This document shows, piece by piece, positions 6,871-12,149 of a DNA stretch of 13,583 nt. Source of the stretch: Clostridia bacterium (GTDB taxonomy: Bacteria; Bacillota; Clostridia; Oscillospirales; Oscillospiraceae); the NCBI GenBank assembly GCA_021153265.1, contig JAGKTU010000086.1:1-13583 (forward strand). The letters run 5' to 3'. Both the position numbers and the translations under genes were made by a program. The stretch's first letter is position 1. Each line of letters opens with the position of its first letter. The notes under the pieces were generated by a model. It saw nothing but the letters and a program-made list of their open reading frames with translations. It was not told the origin of the DNA and made no database searches.

Positions 6871-7983
6871 TTAGCTTGTATCGAGATTGAAAAAAGCGAA
6901 TCTATCAAATGGGCACACTGCCCCTATATCGAAAAAGTTCCAACTTTCCGATTCCCCTATATCTATACTACTGCAGTCATAAATACAATTCCTACTATAC
7001 ATACAGTTCCTACCATGAGAAAAATACGCGCGTATTATAGGGGGGATTTCCGCAACGCGGCAATTTTCCGCGCCCCAGAAATCCGAATTTTCTTTGTTCT
7101 TTTCCTGAATCTCTTCCCTGGTGTATTCATCCTCCAAATCCCGGATCACCTTACGGCTCTTCCAGGCAACGAACCGGTTGATCCGCTCGTTGTCGGTGCC
7201 CTCGGTATGCGTATTACGGGCCTTAATACGTATTAGCTCCAGAATACGTATTACTTCCTCGTCACTGGGATCATCACACTCGTCCTGGGTGGGATAGCAT
7301 CTGTTATAGATCACACAACCAAAGGAACCGGGCAGCCGGTGCAAGGGGAAGTAGGCACAGTAGAACTGAAAAAAGCGCCATACCTTGGTCTTCTCCCACT
7401 TCCAGCGCTTGCCCAGGGTTTCCAGAGTCAGAACAGAGCCGAACTTGCCATACTGGATGGCAGGGGCGAGGAAGGAGAAAGCATTGCCCTTGTCCCGATA
7501 GACAGTATGGCACCACAGATCCAGCCAGGCATCTGCCTCGCCAAACTTATGACCCATTTCCACCAACCGCTCGGTGATATTTCTGGGCATGCAAAGAAAC
7601 CCGTAATCGGGCGTTGTGTAAATATTTTCGCCTTCCTTGCACGCCTTGCCGGAGCATTTGAGCACCCAATCGGAGATCTTGTAGGTCAGGATCTTGGTAC
7701 TCGAATCCAGAGTGTAGGTGATATAGCCCAGCATCTGGAGTTCGTCCATGATTTCCAACGCATCCCTGCGTTTCTTTACTTCCAGAATGCTCTTGAGTCC
7801 TACCATGCCACCGACCCAGGATCCGACATCCACAGCATTGATATGGCCGCAGTAACGGGCAGTACCCTTGCGGAATGCCGCACGGGATGCCAGCCGCAAA
7901 AAGTAGATCATAATGCCTTTGGCGTGTAAGGGAATCTCATATCTGGACAGCTTGACCCAGGCGAATTTCTTCAGACATTTCAT
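6871..7983 (-). CDS. Replication-initiator-like winged-helix protein of the element
   Basis: This 370-residue protein starts at ATG 7983, with AAGGAGG 8 bp upstream. Residues about 10-105 form a winged-helix-like domain (KLSRYEIPLHAKGIMIYFLR, a KKRRDALEIMDELQMLGYI helix, then a beta wing). A second HTH-like segment, LTLETLGKRWKWEKTKVWRFF, lies at about 186-205. Such tandem wHTH layouts are typical of plasmid and integrative-element replication initiators, though I cannot place it in a named family. Residues 240-335 are encoded over iteron-like DNA repeats with codons (ATA, CGT, AGG) unlike the rest of the gene. The C-terminal 60 residues are odd, rich in Cys, Asn and Ser with repeated RNC-Y and DIG. 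It follows an intrinsic terminator with no visible promoter of its own. An alternative role is a large transcription regulator. Confidence 0.6.
   Translation of the reverse strand: MKCLKKFAWVKLSRYEIPLHAKGIMIYFLRLASRAAFRKGTARYCGHINAVDVGSWVGGMVGLKSILEVKKRRDALEIMDELQMLGYITYTLDSSTKILTYKISDWVLKCSGKACKEGENIYTTPDYGFLCMPRNITERLVEMGHKFGEADAWLDLWCHTVYRDKGNAFSFLAPAIQYGKFGSVLTLETLGKRWKWEKTKVWRFFQFYCAYFPLHRLPGSFGCVIYNRCYPTQDECDDPSDEEVIRILELIRIKARNTHTEGTDNERINRFVAWKSRKVIRDLEDEYTREEIQEKNKENSDFWGAENCRVAEIPPIIRAYFSHGRNCMYSRNCIYDCSSIDIGESESWNFFDIGAVCPFDRFAFFNLDTS
6921..7037. repeat. Repeat-dense AT-rich tract at the 3' end of the initiator-like gene
   Basis: In about 115 bp there are two copies of CCCCTATATC (6921-6930, 6954-6963), two adjacent 18-bp direct repeats (6978-6995, 6996-7013) sharing TTCCTAC and an AATACA/CATACA core, and a perfect 14-bp palindrome AATACGCGCGTATT (7023-7036). 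The tract is coding on the minus strand, but its composition and codons differ from neighbouring sequence. Confidence 0.55.
7206..7253. repeat. Iteron-like CGTATTA repeats inside the initiator-like gene
   Basis: CGTATTA occurs at 7210-7216, 7229-7235 and 7247-7253, spaced 19 and 18 bp apart, about two helical turns. Two copies extend to perfect palindromes: TAATACGTATTA (7224-7235) and AATACGTATT (7243-7252). A fourth CGTATTA is at 7031-7037, within the 14-bp palindrome. On the minus strand the repeats encode V-I-R-I-L-E-L-I-R-I using ATA and CGT codons. Spacing near two turns is typical of initiator binding sites. Confidence 0.5.
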
Positions 7984-8009
7984 GTTTGCTGCCTCCTTCC
8001 TCGCATAAT

Positions 8010-8054
8010 AAAAACAGGTGATATGGTTCGCGCTCCGGCTGCCCATATCACCTG
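8010..8054 (-). terminator. Intrinsic terminator or attenuator upstream of the initiator-like gene
   Basis: On the minus strand CAGGTGATATGG (8054-8043) and CCATATCACCTG (8026-8015) form a perfect 12-bp stem around a 16-nt GC-rich loop, followed directly by TTTTT (8014-8010). It lies between the excisionase-like gene (stop at 8099) and the initiator-like start (7983). The gap on the far side is too short for an obvious promoter, so leftward transcripts must read through to express the replication genes. Confidence 0.75.
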
Positions 8055-8098
8055 ATATTGTTTCTCTCTATCTCCACAGGAAAGTCCGCACCCTTTCT

Positions 8099-8329
8099 TT
8101 ACATACCGGCTAACGTACCGTTCAGATAGGCGATCAGCCTAGCGGTATAGACCCGGATGTACTTCTGCTTGGTGCCGATGTTGCCACCAAGGTCTGCATA
8201 GGGTTTTCTGCCTGCGGCGATGAGTTCAGACAACTTCCGGGGCGACATACCAAGATAATCGGCTGCCACGTTCAGCGGAACAAAATTGGGATGCTTTTCT
8301 CTCAGCATATCAGCTTCTCTCTGATTCAT
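8099..8329 (-). CDS. Small HTH DNA-binding protein, excisionase-like
   Basis: This is a 76-residue protein. FVPLNVAADYLGMSPRKLSELIAAG (about 16-40) is an HTH of the MerR/excisionase type, where a first helix covers AADYLG and the recognition helix follows SPRKL. A wing (KPYADLGG...KYIRVYTARLIAYL) completes the winged fold. Small basic proteins of this kind act as recombination directionality factors for serine or tyrosine recombinases, or as local regulators. The start at 8329 has AAAGGAGG upstream, inside the end of the preceding gene, and overlaps it by 20 bp, so coupling is likely. Its position as an early gene of the leftward transcript, opposite the repressor-recombinase pair, fits a role in excision. 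Confidence 0.65.
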   Translation of the reverse strand: MNQREADMLREKHPNFVPLNVAADYLGMSPRKLSELIAAGRKPYADLGGNIGTKQKYIRVYTARLIAYLNGTLAGM

Positions 8330-8486
8330 CTGCGGTTCCTCCTTTCTCTGCACGCCACCTTTCAAAGGCACGCATATTGTCCGGATTCTCGTAGAACCGG
8401 ATGACTGCCTCTAGGAATGTGGCGCATAGTAGCTGCTTCTCCATACTGGGAATCAGATTGGGATTTATCTTCACTGCACTCCCCAT
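8310..8486 (-). CDS. Small hypothetical protein, first gene of the leftward operon
   Basis: This 58-residue protein is charged and helical, with a core LLCATFLEAVIRFYENPDNMRAFERW. I recognise no family. It is likely real because the start ATG at 8486 is preceded by an almost ideal AGGAGGTGA site (the longer start at 8543 is not needed), a strong leftward promoter lies about 75 bp upstream, and its end overlaps the excisionase-like gene in the compact way seen along this operon. It may be an accessory regulator, but nothing in the sequence shows this directly. Confidence 0.6.
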   Translation of the reverse strand: MGSAVKINPNLIPSMEKQLLCATFLEAVIRFYENPDNMRAFERWRAEKGGTADESERS

Positions 8487-8538
8487 GGGAATCACCTCCT
8501 GAGGGTCTGTTTTTCTCCCTGAATAGGCTTCTGTAATC

Positions 8539-8548
8539 ACCATTTGGT
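8539..8548. promoter_or_regulatory. Operator candidate O1, ACCATTTGGT
   Basis: ACCA-TT-TGGT is an interrupted palindrome with flanks ATC and TGAT that lengthen the symmetry. It lies just downstream of the leftward -10, close to the expected start of transcription. The same 10 bp recur exactly at 8601-8610. Confidence 0.5.
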
Positions 8549-8561
8549 TGATTCTGCTATA

Positions 8562-8590
8562 ATTTTACCTTCCCCAGACTCATTTGTCAA
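8562..8590 (-). promoter_or_regulatory. Leftward sigma-A promoter of the element operon
   Basis: On the minus strand TTGACA (8590-8585), a 17-bp spacer and TAAAAT (8567-8562) make a near-consensus promoter. It drives the 58-aa gene, the excisionase-like gene and, past the terminator at 8010-8054, the replication-type genes. Identical ACCATTTGGT sites flank it on both sides, as expected for a repressed early promoter. Confidence 0.75.
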
Positions 8591-9252
8591 TGATATTTCT
8601 ACCATTTGGTGATATGTTGCACAAAGTTTGGTTGTTTCAACAAAGTGGCTTGCAAAAGGTGATTCAGTCTGCTATAATACGGATACCAATACCAAAGAAG
8701 GAGCTGCAGTATTATGAGTATGGAAGAAAAAGAGCAGGCTTTGCCGAACTGCTGGGCACCTCCAAGCAGATCCTCAGCCGGTACGAGCGGGAGGATCGTT
8801 CTCCCAGAATCGAGGTGGTACGCAAGTATGCCGAAGCTCTGAAGGTATCCGCAGATTACCTGTTAGGCGACGATGAGGCTGAGGCCGTATCCTCCCTGTT
8901 CTGGGCACAGAAGAAGGAGAAGCCTTTCTACAAGATCTTCATCGAGGTTACCGCAGACAAAATGGGTCTGGACATTCCCGGTGTGGTGCAGAAAACCGGT
9001 CTGACAGATAAGCAGGTCCGGACGATCATCACCCGGCAGATGAAGGTTGCTCCGCTGGATCTGGCAATGCAGCTTTCCGACACGCTGAATGTGCCTCTGG
9101 AAGTCTGGCTGGGTATCGAAAACTATGCACCTGCAGAAGTGTCCACAGATGCCTATGAAGTTGCCCGTGCCTATGACCGGGCCGATATCAAATCCAAGAA
9201 TATGGTCAGAATGGCGCTGGATCTGGATCTTGCAAAGGAGGAAACTGTGTGA
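8584..9252 (+). CDS. Tandem-HTH (XRE-family) repressor, N-terminus anomalous
   Basis: The frame encodes an XRE HTH (FAELLGTSKQILSRYEREDR, then SPRIEVVRKYAEALKVSADYLLG) and, after a linker, a second HTH-like unit (about DIPGVVQKTGLTDKQVRTII to LNVPLEVWLG), ending in DAYEVARAYDRADIKSKNMV typical of element repressors. It likely represses the leftward promoter. The start is unresolved. The long frame begins with TTG at 8584, upstream of the obvious promoter. The only start with a good ribosome site, ATG 8714, is in another frame and gives only 42 codons. The residues normally making helix 1 and the TQ-E-A part of helix 2 are missing. The gene may be frameshifted or carry small deletions, or start at a non-standard codon. 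Its stop overlaps the recombinase GTG. Confidence 0.7.
   Translation: MSMIFLPFGDMLHKVWLFQQSGLQKVIQSAIIRIPIPKKELQYYEYGRKRAGFAELLGTSKQILSRYEREDRSPRIEVVRKYAEALKVSADYLLGDDEAEAVSSLFWAQKKEKPFYKIFIEVTADKMGLDIPGVVQKTGLTDKQVRTIITRQMKVAPLDLAMQLSDTLNVPLEVWLGIENYAPAEVSTDAYEVARAYDRADIKSKNMVRMALDLDLAKEETV
8601..8610. promoter_or_regulatory. Operator candidate O2, ACCATTTGGT
   Basis: This is the second exact copy of ACCATTTGGT, 62 bp from the first and 10 bp upstream of the leftward -35. It continues into GAT, giving the half-site TGGTGAT. A related AGGTGATT occurs in the spacer of the rightward promoter (8657-8664), so one repressor could control both directions. Confidence 0.5.
8650..8678 (+). promoter_or_regulatory. 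Rightward promoter for repressor and recombinase
   Basis: TTGCAA (8650-8655), 17 bp and TATAAT (8673-8678) with an extended TGC before the -10 face the repressor gene. AAGGAG (8698-8703) and ATG (8714) follow at normal distances. A second extended -10, TGCTATAAT at 8555-8563, is also present but lacks a good -35. Confidence 0.7.
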
Positions 9253-10898
9253 ACGCTGTTGTTTATGCCCGTTTTTCCAGTCATAGACAAGGTGAGCAGT
9301 CCATCGAAGGCCAGGTTGCGGAAGCGGAACGCTTCGCTGCTGCCCATGGGCTGACCATTGTAAAGGTCTATGCCGACCGCGCGCAGACCGGGCGAAACGA
9401 CAACAGAGAACAGTTTCAGCTTATGCTTGCCGACGCGGCAAAACACGCTTTCGATGCTTTGATCGTCTGGAAGACCGACCGAATCGGACGAAACAAAGAG
9501 GAGATTGCCCTCAACAAATATCACCTAAAGAAAAACGGCGTCAAAATCTACTATGTAGCCGAAGCCATTCCGGATACCCCGGAAGGCATCATTCTGGAAG
9601 CTGTCATTGAAGGTATGGCAGCCTACTATTCCGAGCAGCTTTCTCAGAATGTCCGCAGAGGCATGAAAAACAGTGCCCAGAAAGGCCGTTACACCGGCGG
9701 CACCTGCCCCATGGGCTATACCATAACTGCAGATAAGAAATATGAGGTCGATCTCAAATACGCACCTGTTGTAAGAGAAATCTTCCAGCTTTATTCCGAA
9801 GGAAAAACCATCACGGAAATCGTCAAGATTCTGAATGACAAGGGGTTGCGGACCTCAAGAGGCCATTCCTTCACCCATAACAGCTTGCGGACCGTTCTGA
9901 AGAACAAAAAGTATATCGGCACCTACGAATACAACGGAGAAGTCAGCATCGAAAACTCTGTGCCGCCCATCGTTGATGTGGATGTGTTCAACAAGGTCCA
10001 GGATCTGCTGGCCTTCAATCAAAAGGCAGGCGCCCACAAAAAGGCCAAGGTGGATTACATCCTGTTCGGCAAGATCTTTTGTGGCAAATGCGGTGCCGGC
10101 ATGACCGGCATCTGCGGCACCAGCAAGCAGAAGGTGAAGCATCACTATTACATCTGCAGTGCCAAAAAGAAAAAGCTCTGCACCAAGCGAGCTGTCCGGC
10201 AGGACTGGATTGAAACCCTTGTACTGAAGCATCTCCTCAGACTGGTTCGAAACGAAGAACTGCTGGAATTTATTGCAGAAAACACATACCAGTATTTCCT
10301 TGCCCAAAATACGGACACCACTTACACCAAATCCCTGCAGAAAGCTCTGGACGAAACCGACCGTGCCATCACCAACCTCCTGCGTGCTATTGAAGCAGGT
10401 ATCTTCAATGAAAGCACCAAGGACCGCATGAACGAATTGGAGGAGCAGAAAAAGGATCTCCGTGTGGCTCTTGCCGCAGCCAAGCTGAAAGAGGATCTGG
10501 CTCTCAAGAAAGAACACATTGTTTTCTTCCTGCATCAGTTCGCGGGAATGGATTACTCGGATATCGACTGCCAGAAGCGGCTGATCAAAACCTTTTTGAA
10601 CTCGGTGTTCGTCTACGATGATAAGGTCATCCTTACTTTTAACTACTCCGGCGATAACCGAACCATCACCCTCCATGAAATTGACGGCGGATTAGGGCAT
10701 AGTATTTGTATTCCGAGCGCCGTAGTTCACCATGAAAAATACTCCCGATGCATTGCATCGGGAGTTTTTTCATTTGTTGGGCAAATTCGGGAATCGAACC
10801 GATCAGATTCAACAGCCCCGACTTATCGTCGGGGCTGTTCTGCAAAAAGGTATCGATTCTGTCAATTTTCGTTTTCTTCCCGGTATTTTTCCAGATAG
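9249..10898 (+). CDS. Large serine recombinase (site-specific integrase)
   Basis: The protein has 549 residues from GTG 9249, which overlaps the repressor stop, with AAAGGAGG just before it. The resolvase catalytic domain (about 1-145) has YARFS with nucleophile S10, YADRAQTGR and KTDRIGRN. The recombinase domain follows (about 160-260), with CPMGY and a RTSRG turn. A zinc ribbon has C278, C281, C303 and C311. A coiled-coil segment runs from about 355 to 420. Large serine recombinases integrate and excise DNA between short att sites, with a partner factor for excision. Residues after about H495 are read through a strong terminator (10733-10772) and into the 3' end of the convergent glycosyltransferase gene, so the tail is probably chromosomal. 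Function is secure; site specificity is unknown. Confidence 0.93.
   Translation: MNAVVYARFSSHRQGEQSIEGQVAEAERFAAAHGLTIVKVYADRAQTGRNDNREQFQLMLADAAKHAFDALIVWKTDRIGRNKEEIALNKYHLKKNGVKIYYVAEAIPDTPEGIILEAVIEGMAAYYSEQLSQNVRRGMKNSAQKGRYTGGTCPMGYTITADKKYEVDLKYAPVVREIFQLYSEGKTITEIVKILNDKGLRTSRGHSFTHNSLRTVLKNKKYIGTYEYNGEVSIENSVPPIVDVDVFNKVQDLLAFNQKAGAHKKAKVDYILFGKIFCGKCGAGMTGICGTSKQKVKHHYYICSAKKKKLCTKRAVRQDWIETLVLKHLLRLVRNEELLEFIAENTYQYFLAQNTDTTYTKSLQKALDETDRAITNLLRAIEAGIFNESTKDRMNELEEQKKDLRVALAAAKLKEDLALKKEHIVFFLHQFAGMDYSDIDCQKRLIKTFLNSVFVYDDKVILTFNYSGDNRTITLHEIDGGLGHSICIPSAVVHHEKYSRCIASGVFSFVGQIRESNRSDSTAPTYRRGCSAKRYRFCQFSFSSRYFSR
10733..10772. terminator. Bidirectional intrinsic terminator inside the recombinase tail
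   Basis: ACTCCCGATGC (10741-10751), loop ATT and GCATCGGGAGT (10755-10765) form a perfect 11-bp stem. TTTTTT follows on the right and GAAAAAT precedes it on the left, so it can act in both directions. Its place within the last 55 codons of the recombinase frame indicates that the natural transcript ends here. Confidence 0.85.
10811..10839 (-). terminator. Stem-loop downstream of the glycosyltransferase gene, U-tract lacking
   Basis: AACAGCCCCGAC (10811-10822), loop TTATC and GTCGGGGCTGTT (10828-10839) form a perfect 12-bp stem 22 bp past the glycosyltransferase stop. It closely resembles the groEL terminator (12110-12138), but on the minus strand it is followed by GAATCTG rather than a U-run. 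It may be a terminator damaged at an insertion boundary. Confidence 0.5.
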
Positions 10899-11986
10899 TA
10901 ATTCTGCCACCATTTGGCGGTTTCCCGAATATCGAAACCGGCATCCACGATGCGCTGGTACTCATCCTGCCGCTGATGCTCCCGGATCATGTCCAGAGCC
11001 GTCTGCGCCCAGACCTCCGGAGATGTCTTCAGGGACAGTTTCTTCACGCAGGGGGTGACCTCCACCTCGGGGGTGATCACGTCGCTCATCAAAATGGGCA
11101 GGCCGGAGGTCTGGGCCTCGATGCCCACCACCGGCAGTCCCTCCCACAGAGAGGGCAGCAAGAACAGGTCGAAACCCTGATACATCCGGTCCATATCGGG
11201 ACGGACACCCAGAAAACGCACATGGTCTTCCAGTTCCAGCTCCTTGACCTTCCGGCGGATGTCCTCCTCCAGACGGCCCTCGCCGCACAGCAGCAGCACC
11301 GTATCGGGATTCCGGTCGTGGATCTTGCGGAAAATGTCCATCAGGAACATATGGTTCTTCTGCTGCATGAAGCGGCCGGCGTGGCCGATGACGATCTTGT
11401 CCTCCACATTCAGCTCCCGGCGGACTTCCCGGCGGACTTCCTCATTATAGTGGAAGCGCTCCACCTCGATGCCGTTTTTGCTCATGCGCACCCGACCATC
11501 CTGCACAGCCTTTTTGCCGTAGCTCCATTCACCGGCCAGCGTGGAACACATGAACATATCGGTGCAATGGCGCTTGATGAAGAGTTTTTCATACAGAAAG
11601 AAGAAAAACTTCAGATTTACCACAGTTTTGGCATTGTGGGAGTGGGCGATGCGGCAGGGAATTCCGGCCTTTTCGGCATATTTCAGTGTCCACAGGTTCA
11701 GCTCCTGATGGCTGTGGAAGACCTTGTACTCCGGATGCTCCCGGAGGATCTCCATGCAGCTGCGCTGGTAGCGGCGCATTTTTAAGGGATTGAACCGGGG
11801 TGTGCGGTAGATCTTGCCGCCGTAGCTGCGGATCTCCTTCTCATAAAAACCCTCGGTGGGGCGGTGGACCAAAAAGTCGAAGACCACCTTCTCCTTGTCG
11901 ATGTGGCGGTAGAGGTTCATAACGGCGGTCTCGATGCCGCCCATGTCCAGAGAAACGATGTTGTGCAAAACGCGGATGGGTGCCAT
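10862..11986 (-). CDS. GT4-type (GT-B fold) glycosyltransferase
   Basis: This 374-residue protein has the GT-B two-domain layout. The N-terminal acceptor domain begins VLHNIVSLDMGGIETAVMNL, the usual GGIE opening of exopolysaccharide GTs. The donor domain contains GHAGRFMQQKNH, LLCGEGRLEEDI and the E-x7-E motif in WEGLPVVGIEAQTSGLP. It probably transfers a sugar from a nucleotide sugar to a lipid-linked or surface polysaccharide intermediate at the membrane face. The start at 11986 is fixed by AAGGAG 8 bp upstream and a promoter at 12056-12084; the longer open frame to 12193 runs through both. It is alone here, between groEL and the element, not inside a capsule cluster, so its product is unknown. 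The last 37 bp overlap the recombinase frame on the other strand. Confidence 0.88.
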   Translation of the reverse strand: MAPIRVLHNIVSLDMGGIETAVMNLYRHIDKEKVVFDFLVHRPTEGFYEKEIRSYGGKIYRTPRFNPLKMRRYQRSCMEILREHPEYKVFHSHQELNLWTLKYAEKAGIPCRIAHSHNAKTVVNLKFFFFLYEKLFIKRHCTDMFMCSTLAGEWSYGKKAVQDGRVRMSKNGIEVERFHYNEEVRREVRRELNVEDKIVIGHAGRFMQQKNHMFLMDIFRKIHDRNPDTVLLLCGEGRLEEDIRRKVKELELEDHVRFLGVRPDMDRMYQGFDLFLLPSLWEGLPVVGIEAQTSGLPILMSDVITPEVEVTPCVKKLSLKTSPEVWAQTALDMIREHQRQDEYQRIVDAGFDIRETAKWWQNYYLEKYREENEN

Positions 11987-12055
11987 AGGAAAACTCCTTC
12001 GCTTTATTGTGCGCCCAATGTTTCGGGGCAGGGCAAAATGCCCACAGTTGAATTT

Positions 12056-12084
12056 ATTATAATTTATTCGACACGAAAAAGCAA
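12056..12084 (-). promoter_or_regulatory. Promoter for the glycosyltransferase gene
   Basis: On the minus strand TTGCTT (12084-12079), a 17-bp spacer and a perfect TATAAT (12061-12056) lie about 70 bp before the start codon. The leader contains a small GGGCA-AAA-TGCCC hairpin (12031-12043) of unknown role. Confidence 0.6.
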
Positions 12085-12103
12085 GGAAAAGCAGGCAGCT
12101 TGC

Positions 12104-12138
12104 AAAAGAAACCGCCCCGACTTTCCGTCGGGGCGGTT
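12104..12138 (-). terminator. Intrinsic terminator of groEL
   Basis: AACCGCCCCGAC (12110-12121), loop TTTCC and GTCGGGGCGGTT (12127-12138) form a perfect 12-bp stem. Reading leftward on the minus strand it is followed by TCTTTT. It begins 12 bp after the groEL stop codon and separates the chaperonin transcript from the glycosyltransferase promoter. Confidence 0.85.
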
Positions 12139-12149
12139 TTGGAAAAATC

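Larger units (their letters stand above)
5152..10772. mobile_element. Compact integrated element with serine recombinase and replication-type genes
   Basis: Seven genes sit between two ordinary chromosomal loci: a leftward block of five and a rightward repressor-recombinase pair, joined by a divergent control region. A large serine recombinase, an excisionase-like HTH protein, an initiator-like protein and a RusA-like protein are the usual cargo of an integrating element able to excise and replicate. There is no relaxase, coupling protein or virion gene, so transfer, if any, would depend on a helper. The ends are not resolved: the coordinates run from the host operon terminator to the terminator just past the recombinase core, and no long direct repeat marks them. 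Confidence 0.7.

Noticed and set aside
8714..8842. 42-residue open frame with good promoter and ribosome site
   Set aside because: The peptide is not protein-like and reads out of frame across the repressor HTH; it is treated as evidence of a disrupted repressor start, not a separate gene.
10778..10800. Possible tRNA 3' fragment (minus-strand GGTTCGATTCCC, T-loop-like) as the integration target
   Set aside because: The T-stem does not pair properly with a 7-base loop, and the adjoining sequence is a terminator hairpin rather than an anticodon arm; no CCA-end or D-arm was found.
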